Assembly (NCBI RefSeq): GCF_041200025.1
Contig: NZ_CP165628.1
Span: forward strand, 2,790,001-2,854,000
Direction: 5' to 3'
DNA from: Rouxiella sp. WC2420
GTDB taxonomy: Bacteria > Pseudomonadota > Gammaproteobacteria > Enterobacterales > Enterobacteriaceae
Length of the DNA: 64,000 nucleotides
Shown here: positions 41,005 to 49,656 of the stretch, one piece after another
Layout: each line of letters opens with the position of its first letter
How positions within the stretch are numbered: position 1 is the stretch's first letter
Program-made: the position numbers and the translations under genes
Notes under the pieces: model-generated
What the model saw: only the letters and a program-made list of their open reading frames with translations
What the model was told of the DNA's origin: nothing
Database searches by the model: none

Positions 41005-41985
41005 TTAATCCCCTGTCGCCTGTAAATCAATCACCCCGCAGTGAAAAGCCAGCCCAGGCGTGACATCTTTTTCAAGCCAGGTTGGCCCATCAAGGTCGAT
41101 AAACTTCGCGCCCGCGGTTAGCGGCAGAGCTGCTCTTACCGCCCTTGAAGTACACAGCATGCAGCCGAGCATAATTTCAAGCCCTTGTTCTCGCGCCGCT
41201 GCCGCTAATTCGAGTGCCGCTGTCAGGCCGCCAGTTTTATCCAGCTTGATGTTTATCATCTCGTAACGACCCACCAGTTTGGGTAAATCTGCAACCGTAT
41301 GACAGCTTTCATCCGCACAAATTGGCAGCGGATGAATGAAATTGGCCAGCGCGTCATCTTGTCCAACGGGCAGCGGCTGCTCCAGCATCAGCACGCCAAG
41401 ATCGGCCAACAGCTGACAACGTGCGGCCAACCCCTCGCTTTGCCAGGACTCGTTGGCATCGACAATCAGTGACACATTGGGTACCGCGCTGCGAATAGCC
41501 ACCATGCGCTCGGTGATAAAATGGTCATCGAGTTTAATTTTTAACAAGGTGGCCCCCTTCTGCTGATGGGCCATCGCAGCCTGTGCCATAGCTTCAGGCG
41601 TATCGACGCTCAAGGTTTGCGCCATGCTGATTGACGCAACCGGATGTGTGCCGCTGAGTTGCCACAGGGTTTGCCCACTCTGCTGACGCTGCAAATCCCA
41701 CAGTGCCGAATCGAGGGCGTTACGCGCTGCCCCCGCGGGCAACAAGGTTTGCAAGGCGGGCCGGTCAGTGCCTTGAGCAATAATCTGGTCAACCACGCCG
41801 AGCTGGGCCATCACCGAAATTTCACTTTCGCCAAAGTGTGGATACGGGGTGCATTCCCCCTTGCCCACTACGCCATTTTCTTCGATTTCCACCACAATAA
41901 CGCGCGCTTCAGTGCGGCTGCCGCGAGCAATAACAAATGCCGTGTGTAACGGCCAGGCTTCAGGATAAAAGCGTACGCTTCTCAT
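41005..41985 (-). CDS. ycjG: L-Ala-D/L-Glu epimerase
   Basis: A 326-residue enolase-superfamily enzyme (E. coli YcjG 321) that epimerises L-Ala-D-Glu in murein peptide recycling. The catalytic KIK pair has Lys151, and metal ligands are Asp176 (VDANES), Glu in EQPL and Asp in ADES; the second Lys is in NIKLDKTGG. The frame is open to 42018, but GGAG lies 6 bases before ATG 41985 and the protein then matches E. coli from its start (MRSVRFYPEAWPLHT). It is divergent from tpx as in E. coli. Confidence 0.95.
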   Translation of the reverse strand: MRSVRFYPEAWPLHTAFVIARGSRTEARVIVVEIEENGVVGKGECTPYPHFGESEISVMAQLGVVDQIIAQGTDRPALQTLLPAGAARNALDSALWDLQRQQSGQTLWQLSGTHPVASISMAQTLSVDTPEAMAQAAMAHQQKGATLLKIKLDDHFITERMVAIRSAVPNVSLIVDANESWQSEGLAARCQLLADLGVLMLEQPLPVGQDDALANFIHPLPICADESCHTVADLPKLVGRYEMINIKLDKTGGLTAALELAAAAREQGLEIMLGCMLCTSRAVRAALPLTAGAKFIDLDGPTWLEKDVTPGLAFHCGVIDLQATGD

Positions 41986-42150
41986 TAACCACTCCATGAA
42001 AACACCTTCGGGCACCATGCGAGGAGGCTTTTGTCAGTATAGCTTGGGGTCAGATAAAAATTGCCTTTGCAATTAAAAACAATTACTTGTTTACTATCTG
42101 AGTGAACCACTGAAAAAAATCATCTTGCTACTTTGCAATAAGGAAAAATC

Positions 42151-42654
42151 ATGACTCAGACCGTACATCTAAAAGGCAATCCTGTTAGCGTTGCAGGCCA
42201 GCTGCCGCAGAAAGGCGACGTGGCCAAGCCGTTCACTCTGGTGGCAAAAGATCTCTCTGATGTTGCATTGAGCAGCTTCTCCGGCAAACGCAAAGTCCTG
42301 AACATCTTCCCAAGTGTTGATACCGGCACCTGCGCCACCTCCGTGCGCAAGTTTAATCAGCTCGCGTCCGAAATCGACAACACCGTGGTGCTGTGCATCT
42401 CTTCAGATTTGCCATTCGCCCAGTCACGTTTTTGTGGTGCAGAAGGTCTGGAAAATGTCGTGACTCTGTCAACCCTGCGCGGTGACGAGTTTAAGTTGAC
42501 CTACGGCGTGGCAATCACCGACGGCCCATTGGCTGGCCTGACTTCGCGCGCAGTGGTGGTACTGGACGAGCAAGACAACGTATTACACAGTGAACTGGTT
42601 GGCGAAATCAGCGAAGAGCCTAATTACGATGCTGCGCTGGCGGCTTTGAAATAA
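42151..42654 (+). CDS. tpx: thiol peroxidase Tpx
   Basis: A 167-residue peroxiredoxin that reduces hydroperoxides using thioredoxin. The peroxidatic Cys61 (TGTCATSVR) and resolving Cys95 (SRFCGAEG) are at the E. coli positions. AAGGA lies before the ATG and a strong terminator follows, so it is monocistronic. Divergent from ycjG. Confidence 0.97.
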   Translation: MTQTVHLKGNPVSVAGQLPQKGDVAKPFTLVAKDLSDVALSSFSGKRKVLNIFPSVDTGTCATSVRKFNQLASEIDNTVVLCISSDLPFAQSRFCGAEGLENVVTLSTLRGDEFKLTYGVAITDGPLAGLTSRAVVVLDEQDNVLHSELVGEISEEPNYDAALAALK

Positions 42655-42696
42655 GCGATTAGCGATTTACTCAGTCAGCTATTATTGAGACAAAAT

Positions 42697-42726
42697 AAAG
42701 CCCCGCCATTGACGCGGGGCTTTTTT
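42697..42726 (+). terminator. intrinsic terminator of tpx
   Basis: GCCCCGC and GCGGGGC form a 7-bp stem (extended by AAA/TTT) with a 7-base loop and a run of T. Confidence 0.93.
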
Positions 42727-42755
42727 ATGGGTCGTGAGTCAAACGCGGTAATGCC

Positions 42756-43079
42756 TTATTTGCTCTTCTCGATAATCACTTCGCTTATCTGCTGTATCGG
42801 CGTCACGTTGGTAAAATTGGCGACATCGGCAGCCAACTCTTCAGCATAAGGGCCAATTGCGGTCATTAAGGCTTCGACGGAGTCACAATATACGTGGCAC
42901 ATGGCGATAAAGGCCGGATTGCTATCAGGAGTTACGGCGTTGAAACCTTTGTCGATAGTGTAATAACGGCAAACTTCACCCAGACGCTGTTTCAGCAATG
43001 GCATATGAGAATCGCGATAGTAATCGTAATCAAAATGCGCTTCTGGGCTATACGGATACATCACGCTAAGTTTAATCAA
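42756..43079 (-). CDS. EthD-family protein
   Basis: A 107-residue alpha/beta-barrel (dimeric ferredoxin-like) protein of the EthD family: IKLSVMYPY near the start, then YYRDSHMPLL and the IGPYAEELAADVANFTN region. The frame starts at 43115, but AGGAG lies 7 bases before a TTG at 43079 that begins the conserved domain, so TTG is the likely start. Members include EthD of ether degradation and many proteins without known substrate. Converges on tpx. Confidence 0.82.
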   Translation of the reverse strand: MIKLSVMYPYSPEAHFDYDYYRDSHMPLLKQRLGEVCRYYTIDKGFNAVTPDSNPAFIAMCHVYCDSVEALMTAIGPYAEELAADVANFTNVTPIQQISEVIIEKSK

Positions 43080-43604
43080 TTTACTTCTCCTGGTTAATAA
43101 CAAACATTGCTCCAATATAGCCTCTAGACATCAATTATGTTCAACAATTCTTGCTGGTCGACCTACAATGCAATGTGTTGTATTGGTAGGTATATAACCT
43201 AAAGAGAAATTATTATTAATCAGGTCAATTTTTTTAAAGATCGCACAATATCGAGAGGTTATCCAAATAAACTTTTAAAAGACCCATCACTCTGCTCACT
43301 CAGGTATAAATCAGGTATTTAAAAATTAATTCCAGTCAAATTATCGTTTTATTTTTGTATTCAACCCAAAAGTATGCCAATCACATAAGTTACTTTTGCA
43401 CCCTTTTCTTTATGATTTAACCACTCAACACTTCGTAATGAATTAATTTCTGTTAAGTGCGCATTTAACAGAAAAATTGCCACCACAAAAAGCAACTCCC
43501 TCGCAATTTTGCACATAAAAACCTGTACAACACTCAAATTGTTGTATAAGTTTATATGCATAAGAGTGATTGTTACTTAACTAATTATTGAATGAGGACA
43601 TGAC
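43080..43604. other. AT-rich intergenic region
   Basis: 525 bp without a supported gene. A 66-codon minus-strand frame at 43361-43561 is hydrophobic but lacks a ribosome site. The end of the region should hold the promoter of the ymg-type cluster. Confidence 0.45.
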
Positions 43605-43721
43605 ATGCGTGGAGACCCATACAGCGTAACGGCCACTGGCGCGGCTCACCATTTTAACATTGCGCCCTCGTTTTCAGATGATGTAACTATGGGTCGCATA
43701 GTGGTTAAGCTGAGAAGTTAA
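43605..43721 (+). CDS. small ORF of 38 codons upstream of the ymg-type pair
   Basis: GAGGA lies 6 bases before the ATG. The product begins MRGDPYSVTATGAAHH and ends GRIVVKLRS, with a Thr/Ala/His-rich first half. It has no homologue that I recognise. It lies 64 bases upstream of two AriR-like genes on the same strand with no terminator between, so it is probably the first cistron or a leader peptide of that operon. Confidence 0.5.
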   Translation: MRGDPYSVTATGAAHHFNIAPSFSDDVTMGRIVVKLRS

Positions 43722-43785
43722 TTATGTACCGGGAATGAACTTGGCTGCGACTGTAAAGTCCGCCAGGCCATTCAGGGTTGTATAT

Positions 43786-44079
43786 ATGCAAAGAAATGAC
43801 GAAGAAAAACTGAACGACAGCCTGTTGGGCGAGGCCGTGCTGGCCGTGTTGAAATCAGGGGGTGATGTCACCATCGCGGGTGTTGTTATCCAACTGAAAA
43901 GCATGGCGGCAAGCGCTAAAAACGACGTAATTAAACGCGCCTGTGAGCGAACCTTAGGTGAGGTCAATCAAACTGTGACCTCAACGCAGGCCACGAGAAG
44001 CTACAATGTTCGAGACACGAACAACGTGCTACATCATTTTACAGCTGAAGGGCAGCAAGATGGCAAAAAGAACCACTGA
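43786..44079 (+). CDS. AriR/YmgB-like protein, 97 aa
   Basis: The core EEKLNDSLLGEAVLAVLKSG, GDVTIAGVVIQLKSMA and KRACERTLGEV follows the helical plan of AriR/YmgC, with VTIAGVVIQL in place of the usual NKDIILRLI. A start at 43735 is in frame, but residues before MQRNDEE do not fit the family. Its 3' end overlaps the next AriR-like gene by 20 bases. It is more diverged than its two relatives in the window. Role is likely regulatory in biofilm or acid stress, by family only. Confidence 0.62.
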   Translation: MQRNDEEKLNDSLLGEAVLAVLKSGGDVTIAGVVIQLKSMAASAKNDVIKRACERTLGEVNQTVTSTQATRSYNVRDTNNVLHHFTAEGQQDGKKNH

Positions 44080-44395
44080 TTCAGAATTCACCGGTAACCT
44101 TGCACTCAACGATGTACTGAATTCCAACGGGCTTCTCTGCGGTGAACAACGCACGCGGGAAAAACGGGTTATGGACAGTATTCGTCATATCGATAACAAG
44201 TTCGATAGTGAACGTGAGGTTATTGGTGCTATTGCCAGAAACATTATTGCCGTTCAGGGTTACCTGACCAATAAGGATATCATTTTACGTCTGATCTCTG
44301 AGCTTGAGATCACACGCGATGTGGTACAGCAGGATATTTTACGCAACGCGCTGGAGTTAGTCCTTGGCGTAACGCCAGACGACTCGGACTTTTAG
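44060..44395 (+). CDS. AriR/YmgB-family protein, 111 aa
   Basis: The C-terminal half NKDIILRLISELEITRD, LRNALELVLG and TPDDSDF is a clear AriR family match, with an added N-terminal part of about 40 residues. GAAGGG lies 7 bases before ATG 44060; the frame extends to 44006 but the earlier residues come from the overlapped upstream gene. It overlaps the 97-aa gene by 20 bases, so the pair is translationally linked. E. coli has a comparable ymgA-ariR-ymgC cluster that is controlled by BluR. Confidence 0.82.
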   Translation: MAKRTTDSEFTGNLALNDVLNSNGLLCGEQRTREKRVMDSIRHIDNKFDSEREVIGAIARNIIAVQGYLTNKDIILRLISELEITRDVVQQDILRNALELVLGVTPDDSDF

Positions 44396-44480
44396 TTATG
44401 GCAACGCGGATAAACATTATCCGTAAAGTGTAAGCCATAAGGAAATTAATCATTCCACGCCTGCTCAGATATTAAAACTG

Positions 44481-44517
44481 CCCTCTCAAAGAAATATTCG
44501 AGAGGGTAAATTTTATT
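44481..44517 (+). terminator. terminator of the ymg-type operon
   Basis: CCCTCTC pairs with GAGAGGG around a 12-base loop, then TAAATTTTATTT. Between here and 44819 I see no further gene; that stretch should hold the proP promoter. Confidence 0.75.
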
Positions 44518-44819
44518 TCGGCACAAAAATCAAACAACCTGCTTTATTATTCATCAATTAGGGAAGTGAGGTCAACGATTTATAACCTTGTAGAATCGGC
44601 TTAGGTATCAAAGAGTCATCGGCTATTTATATGATAAATCCCCCTATATATATTTATATTAGGCTCCCTCTTTTGTTACCCTGGTAATTAATTCTACCCT
44701 TCGTTTACATTTTTCCTCTTTCTGGAAATAACCTATACTATTCATGCCTATGGAAGTTTATTAAGATTTTAAGCTTCTCCCGCTGTAAATAGTGGAGTGA
44801 GCTTAGACAAGGGAATACT

Positions 44820-46325
44820 ATGCTTAAACTAAGAAAGAAACGTGCTAAACCAATGCATATCAATGACATCACGATCATTGATGATGCCAAACTCAAAAAA
44901 GCGATTACCGCAGCAGCACTGGGTAACGCTATGGAATGGTTCGATTTTGGTGTTTACGGCTTCGTCGCCGTCGCGCTGGGTCAAGTGTTCTTCCCAGGTG
45001 CCGATCCCGGCCTGCAAATGATTGCCGCTCTGGCAACCTTCTCGGTACCTTTCCTGGTTCGCCCGCTGGGTGGCGTATTCTTTGGCCGTCTTGGCGACAA
45101 GTTTGGCCGTCAAAAAGTGCTTTCGATTACCATTATTATTATGTCGATCAGTACCGTTTCTATCGGGCTGATACCCTCCTATGCCTCCATCGGCATATGG
45201 GCTCCCGTATTGCTGTTGGCAGCCAAGCTGGCGCAAGGCTTCTCGGTTGGTGGTGAATATACCGGCGCGGCCATCTTCGTCGCCGAGTATTCACCCGATA
45301 GAAAACGTGGCTTCCTGGGCAGCTGGCTGGACTTCGGCTCAATCGCTGGTTTTATTCTCGGCGCGGGCGTGGTTATTCTAATCACCAGCATTGTGGGTGA
45401 TGAAAACTTCCTCTCCTGGGGCTGGCGTTTGCCGTTCTTTATTGCCGCACCGCTGGGGCTGATCGGGATTTATCTGCGCCACGCGCTCGAGGAAACTCCG
45501 ACTTTCCAGCAGCACGTAGAGAAGATCGACAGCAACTCGCGCAAAGAAATTGCCGAGCCGCCAAGGGTTTCGTTCCGTGAAATCTTTACCAAGCAGTGGA
45601 AAGCGTTGATTGTCAGCGTAGGTTTGGTCATCGCGACTAACGTGACCTACTACATGCTGCTGACCTATATGCCGAGCTATATGTCGCACAGCCTTCACTA
45701 TTCTGAAGATCACGGCCTGATTATCATCATTGCCATCATGGTGGGAATGCTGTTTGTTCAGCCATTTATGGGCTTGCTGAGTGACCGCTTTGGTCGTAAA
45801 CCGTTTGTGATAATCGGCAGCATCGGGCTGTTTATTCTGGCAATCCCGAGCTTTATCCTGATCCAGAGTAACGTGATTGGGCTGATTTTCCTCGGGTTCC
45901 TGATACTCGCCGTGTTGCTTAACTGCTTTATTGGCGTGATGGCCTCGACCCTACCGGCGATGTTCCCTACCAATATCCGTTACAGCGCGCTGGCGATTGC
46001 CTTCAACGTTTCGGTGATGGTTGCCGGTATAACGCCCACTTTCGCGGCGTGGTTAGTTGAGGCAACTCATAATCTGTTTATGCCGGCTTACTACCTGATG
46101 GTCGTGGCCGTGATTGGTTTAGTTACCGGTATTTATATGAAAGAAACCGCCAACAAACCGTTGAAAGGCGCGACGCCTGCAGCTTCTGACCGTGCCGAAG
46201 CCAAGGAAATCCTGCAGGAGCATCATGATAATATCGAGCAAAAAATCGAAGATATTGATGTACAGATAGCCGAGCTGCAATCCAAAAGAAAACACCTGAT
46301 CGATCAGCATCCAGAAATTCAGTGA
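44820..46325 (+). CDS. proP: osmoprotectant:proton symporter ProP
   Basis: A 501-residue MFS transporter with 12 helices that takes up proline, glycine betaine and ectoine under osmotic stress. LGDKFGRQK and LLSDRFGRKP are the loop 2-3 and 8-9 motifs. The C-terminal region (about 455-500, QKIEDIDVQIAELQSKR) forms the coiled coil that tunes osmotic activation in E. coli ProP. Very similar to E. coli ProP over the full length. Stands alone, with a strong terminator after it. Confidence 0.96.
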   Translation: MLKLRKKRAKPMHINDITIIDDAKLKKAITAAALGNAMEWFDFGVYGFVAVALGQVFFPGADPGLQMIAALATFSVPFLVRPLGGVFFGRLGDKFGRQKVLSITIIIMSISTVSIGLIPSYASIGIWAPVLLLAAKLAQGFSVGGEYTGAAIFVAEYSPDRKRGFLGSWLDFGSIAGFILGAGVVILITSIVGDENFLSWGWRLPFFIAAPLGLIGIYLRHALEETPTFQQHVEKIDSNSRKEIAEPPRVSFREIFTKQWKALIVSVGLVIATNVTYYMLLTYMPSYMSHSLHYSEDHGLIIIIAIMVGMLFVQPFMGLLSDRFGRKPFVIIGSIGLFILAIPSFILIQSNVIGLIFLGFLILAVLLNCFIGVMASTLPAMFPTNIRYSALAIAFNVSVMVAGITPTFAAWLVEATHNLFMPAYYLMVVAVIGLVTGIYMKETANKPLKGATPAASDRAEAKEILQEHHDNIEQKIEDIDVQIAELQSKRKHLIDQHPEIQ

Positions 46326-46361
46326 TCGGGCATTTGAAATAGTTTTGCAAAGTAGAAAATG

Positions 46362-46400
46362 AAAAAGCCGGTCAGTAATGTTAACTGACCGGCTTTTTTT
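46362..46400. terminator. bidirectional terminator between proP and tyrR
   Basis: AAAAAGCCGGTCAGT pairs with ACTGACCGGCTTTTTTT around a short loop. Both strands have T tracts after the stem, matching the convergent genes. Confidence 0.93.
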
Positions 46401-46503
46401 CGAGCAAAGAATTGTTTACGTTAGGTTCGAATGCGCATCGCAGCGGCTAGCTTTGCCTCGGCGAAACAGTTGAAAATCGGCTTAACTCAAAAAATCCTGG
46501 AAA

Positions 46504-48075
46504 TTACTCCTCGGAATCCCCTTCTGGCTTGCGGCTGCTTAGGCCGTATTCGCGCAGTTTATTGGCGATAGCGGTGTGCGAAACCCCCAGTCGTTTTGCC
46601 AGTTTGCGAGTGCTGGGATAAGTACGATACAGGCGGGTCAACACTGAGCGTTCAAAACGTTTGCTGATATCATCCAGTGAGCCGTTTAACGCCTCTTCTC
46701 CCAGCGTGACTTCAACATCAAAGTCTGGCAGCGCGATATCCTGCGGTCGCAGCTCATTGCCTTCCAGCTGGGTCAATGCGCGATAAATGGCGTTTTTAAG
46801 CTGGCGCACATTACCGGGCCAACCGTAATGGGTCAGATAACTGCCTAATTGTGCATTGAGCTTTGGACGTGCCATCCCCTGCTCATCGGCAAAACGCGCC
46901 ACGAACAGCTCGGTCAGCGGCATGATATCCGTTGGCCGTTCACGCAACGGCGGCAATGTGACGGTCAAAACGTTAAGGCGATAATAGAGATCTTCACGGA
47001 ACTCACCGCGCTGCACCAGCTCCACCAGATTCTTTTGCGTGGCGCAAATCACGCGTACATCAACGCGCACCTCGTGCTCTTCCCCGACCCGACGGAAAGT
47101 GCCGTCGTTGAGAAAACGCAGCAGTTTGATCTGCATCCGTGGTGACATCTCACCGATTTCATCCAGCAAAACCGACCCGCCATTGGCCTGTTCGAAGAAA
47201 CCTTTCTTGCCGTCAACCGCATTGGGGTAAGCTCCGGGCGCATAGCCAAACAGCTCACTTTCCACCACGTCATCAGGCAAGGAAGCGCAGTTAAGGCCAA
47301 GGAACGGATTTTTTCCGCGCGCGCTGCGCAGATGACAGGCGCGAGCCAGCAAATCTTTGCCGGTGCCGGTATCGCCAATAATCAGCAACGGTGCATCGAG
47401 CATTGCCAGCTTTTTAGCCTGATCCAGCACCTGACGCATCTTAGGACTGACTGCAACGATATGGTCAAACTCGCGCTCATCGTTAATCGTTAAATCCTGC
47501 AACTGGCGGCCCATTCTCGCCGCCGATTTCAGCATCACAACCGCACCCACCACTTCGCTGGCCTGATTCTCGTCATCGAGTTTGATCGGCGTGAGGTCCA
47601 TCAGGAAATCTTGCCCCTGAATAACGACCCGTTCGGTGTATGGCAGGCTGCTGTCATGCTCCAGCCAGCGGGTAAAGTTGTAGCCGCTTATCAGGCTGGC
47701 GGCGGTGTAATTGCGGATTTTGGCTTCGCTTAGCTCGAAAAGGCTTTGTGCTGCCGGATTGGCCTGCTCGACCTTGCCTTTCATGTCGATGGAAAATACC
47801 GGTTCCGGCATTGAGACCAGCAAGGCACGCAGGGCGCGGTGTTCGCGCTCAGACGGCATAAACGGCACGGTTCTGACGTCGGTCACGCCTTCAATTCGGC
47901 GGATTTCGGCCATCAGCGCCCGAAAAGTATCAAAGTCCAGCTGAGTAAAGTTCAGGTAGATGCGGCCAATCTGGGCGATTTCGATCCCATGCAAATCAAT
48001 ACTGCGCAGCACTAATAAATCGAGCAACTCTCGGGCAAGACCCAGGCGGTCTTCGCAAAAAACTTCCAGGCGCAT
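46504..48075 (-). CDS. tyrR: aromatic amino acid regulator TyrR
   Basis: A 523-residue cytoplasmic regulator (E. coli 513). ACT domain at about 1-75, PAS at 80-140, AAA+ domain at about 205-430 with Walker A GDTGTGKD (234-241), and a C-terminal helix-turn-helix (KLAKRLGVSHTAIANKL). The GAFTGA loop of sigma54 activators is replaced by GAYPNA, as in TyrR, which acts on sigma70 promoters. With tyrosine, phenylalanine or tryptophan it controls aroF, tyrP and other genes. Confidence 0.96.
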   Translation of the reverse strand: MRLEVFCEDRLGLARELLDLLVLRSIDLHGIEIAQIGRIYLNFTQLDFDTFRALMAEIRRIEGVTDVRTVPFMPSEREHRALRALLVSMPEPVFSIDMKGKVEQANPAAQSLFELSEAKIRNYTAASLISGYNFTRWLEHDSSLPYTERVVIQGQDFLMDLTPIKLDDENQASEVVGAVVMLKSAARMGRQLQDLTINDEREFDHIVAVSPKMRQVLDQAKKLAMLDAPLLIIGDTGTGKDLLARACHLRSARGKNPFLGLNCASLPDDVVESELFGYAPGAYPNAVDGKKGFFEQANGGSVLLDEIGEMSPRMQIKLLRFLNDGTFRRVGEEHEVRVDVRVICATQKNLVELVQRGEFREDLYYRLNVLTVTLPPLRERPTDIMPLTELFVARFADEQGMARPKLNAQLGSYLTHYGWPGNVRQLKNAIYRALTQLEGNELRPQDIALPDFDVEVTLGEEALNGSLDDISKRFERSVLTRLYRTYPSTRKLAKRLGVSHTAIANKLREYGLSSRKPEGDSEE

Positions 48076-48326
48076 CAGTTTTGACCTTTTTCAGGGAAAA
48101 CAAAAATTTCTTAAACGTATAATACCCTGTCAGGCTGGGTGTAAAAAGAGACTGTCACAGAATGTTGACAGAAAATTGTCTACCTGCCGCTTTCGTCGCC
48201 AACTACGCCGTCTTTACTCTGGAGTAACGGTGTGAAGGCAGATGAACAGCTCGGGCGGCTCGTTACATTACACAAAAAACTCTGCTAACATCATCGCCTG
48301 AATTCAACGCCAAATGGTTCCCGACT

Positions 48327-49136
48327 ATGAAGTTCGTCTCTTTTAATATCAACGGATTGCGCGCTCGCCCACATCAGCTAGCGGCGATCATCGAACAACA
48401 TCAGCCAGACGTCATCGGGCTACAAGAAACAAAAGTCCACGACGATATGTTCCCGCTGGAAGACGTGAGCCAATACGGCTATCACGTTTACTATCATGGG
48501 CAGAAAGGCCATTACGGCGTCGCGCTGCTGACCAAGGAAAAACCGCTTGAGGTCCGCCGCGGATTCCCCAATGATGAAGAAGACGCCCAGCGCCGTATCA
48601 TCATGGCCGACATTGAAACCCCTCAGGGCGTGCTGACGGTGATTAACGGCTATTTCCCGCAGGGCGAAAGCCGTGACCATCCAACCAAATTCCCGGCCAA
48701 ACAGCGTTTCTATCAAGATTTGCAGGACTATTTGCAGCAGCAATTGTCGGTAGAAAAACCGGTTGTGGTCATGGGCGACGTGAATATCAGCCCAACCGAT
48801 CTCGACATTGGTATCGGTGAAGACAACCGCAAGCGCTGGCTGCGCACCGGCAAATGCTCATTCCTGCCGGAAGAACGCGAATGGATGGACAGGCTAAAAG
48901 GCTGGGGCCTGGTTGACACTTTCCGCGCCGCCAATCCAGAAGCCAACGATCAGTTCTCGTGGTTTGACTATCGCTCAAAAGGCTTCGATGACAACCGCGG
49001 GCTGCGCATCGATCTCGTGCTGGCGAGTACTCCGCTGGCGGCACGCTGCAAGGCCACGGGTATCGATTATGTTATTCGCGGAATGGAAAAACCCAGCGAT
49101 CACGCCCCCATCTGGGCTGAGTTCGACCTAAAGTGA
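48327..49136 (+). CDS. xthA: exonuclease III
   Basis: A 269-residue AP endonuclease and 3'-5' exonuclease (E. coli 268). Catalytic residues Glu34 (QETK), Asp151 and Asn153 (GDVNIS), and His259 (SDHAPIW) are in place. It acts in base excision repair. The stop overlaps the nudG start by 4 bases, forming a repair/pool-sanitation operon. Confidence 0.97.
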   Translation: MKFVSFNINGLRARPHQLAAIIEQHQPDVIGLQETKVHDDMFPLEDVSQYGYHVYYHGQKGHYGVALLTKEKPLEVRRGFPNDEEDAQRRIIMADIETPQGVLTVINGYFPQGESRDHPTKFPAKQRFYQDLQDYLQQQLSVEKPVVVMGDVNISPTDLDIGIGEDNRKRWLRTGKCSFLPEEREWMDRLKGWGLVDTFRAANPEANDQFSWFDYRSKGFDDNRGLRIDLVLASTPLAARCKATGIDYVIRGMEKPSDHAPIWAEFDLK

Positions 49137-49546
49137 ATCCGCTAATCAAGCTGGAAGTGGTCGCCGCAATCATTGAACGCGGCGACTTTATTCTTCTGGC
49201 TCAGCGCGACGCTCAGAGCTCTCTGGCCGGGCACTGGGAGTTTCCCGGCGGTAAAGTTGAAGCGGGTGAAACTCAGCCCGCAGCACTGAGCAGGGAGCTG
49301 TTTGAGGAGCTGAATATTCAGGCTCGGGTAGACGATTGGATTGCTCACTATGCCTGGCCTCAGGGTGAGCGAATAATTGATTTACACGCCTGGCGCGTGA
49401 GTGCGTTTAGCGGGGAGATAACGTTACGTTGTCACAGCCAGTTTACCTGGGTCACTCCGCAGCAGGCTCTGGACTACGATCTAGCGCCGGCAGACCTCCC
49501 TCTTCTCCACGCCTATATAGCTCAACGCACTGAAAATAATCATTAA
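49133..49546 (+). CDS. nudG: Nudix CTP/oxidised-nucleotide pyrophosphatase NudG
   Basis: A 137-residue Nudix hydrolase. The Nudix box runs from Gly39 to 61 with GGKVEAGE and the RELFEEL element complete. NudG hydrolyses 5-methyl-dCTP, CTP and oxidised dNTPs. The GTG start overlaps the xthA stop; an ATG is absent in the first codons. A strong bidirectional terminator follows. Confidence 0.93.
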   Translation: MNPLIKLEVVAAIIERGDFILLAQRDAQSSLAGHWEFPGGKVEAGETQPAALSRELFEELNIQARVDDWIAHYAWPQGERIIDLHAWRVSAFSGEITLRCHSQFTWVTPQQALDYDLAPADLPLLHAYIAQRTENNH

Positions 49547-49547
49547 A

Positions 49548-49575
49548 AAAAGGTGACGACGTCACCTTTTCTTTT
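49548..49575. terminator. bidirectional terminator between nudG and topB
   Basis: AAAAGGTGAC pairs with GTCACCTTTT around a 3-base loop, with A run before and T-rich run after. Confidence 0.9.
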
Positions 49576-49656
49576 CTGTCAGCAAAGTGGTTTATATTAC
49601 AAAAACCTATCGTCCAGCTTTTCCAATCTGCATCTTTTTAAAGAATTGACTTGAAC

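Noticed and set aside
43361-43561. A 66-codon minus-strand hydrophobic frame
   Set aside because: No ribosome site and no partner gene; AT-rich background explains it.
46504-48075. tyrR as a sigma54-dependent activator
   Set aside because: The GAFTGA loop is absent and ACT plus PAS domains with a C-terminal HTH identify TyrR, which does not use sigma54.
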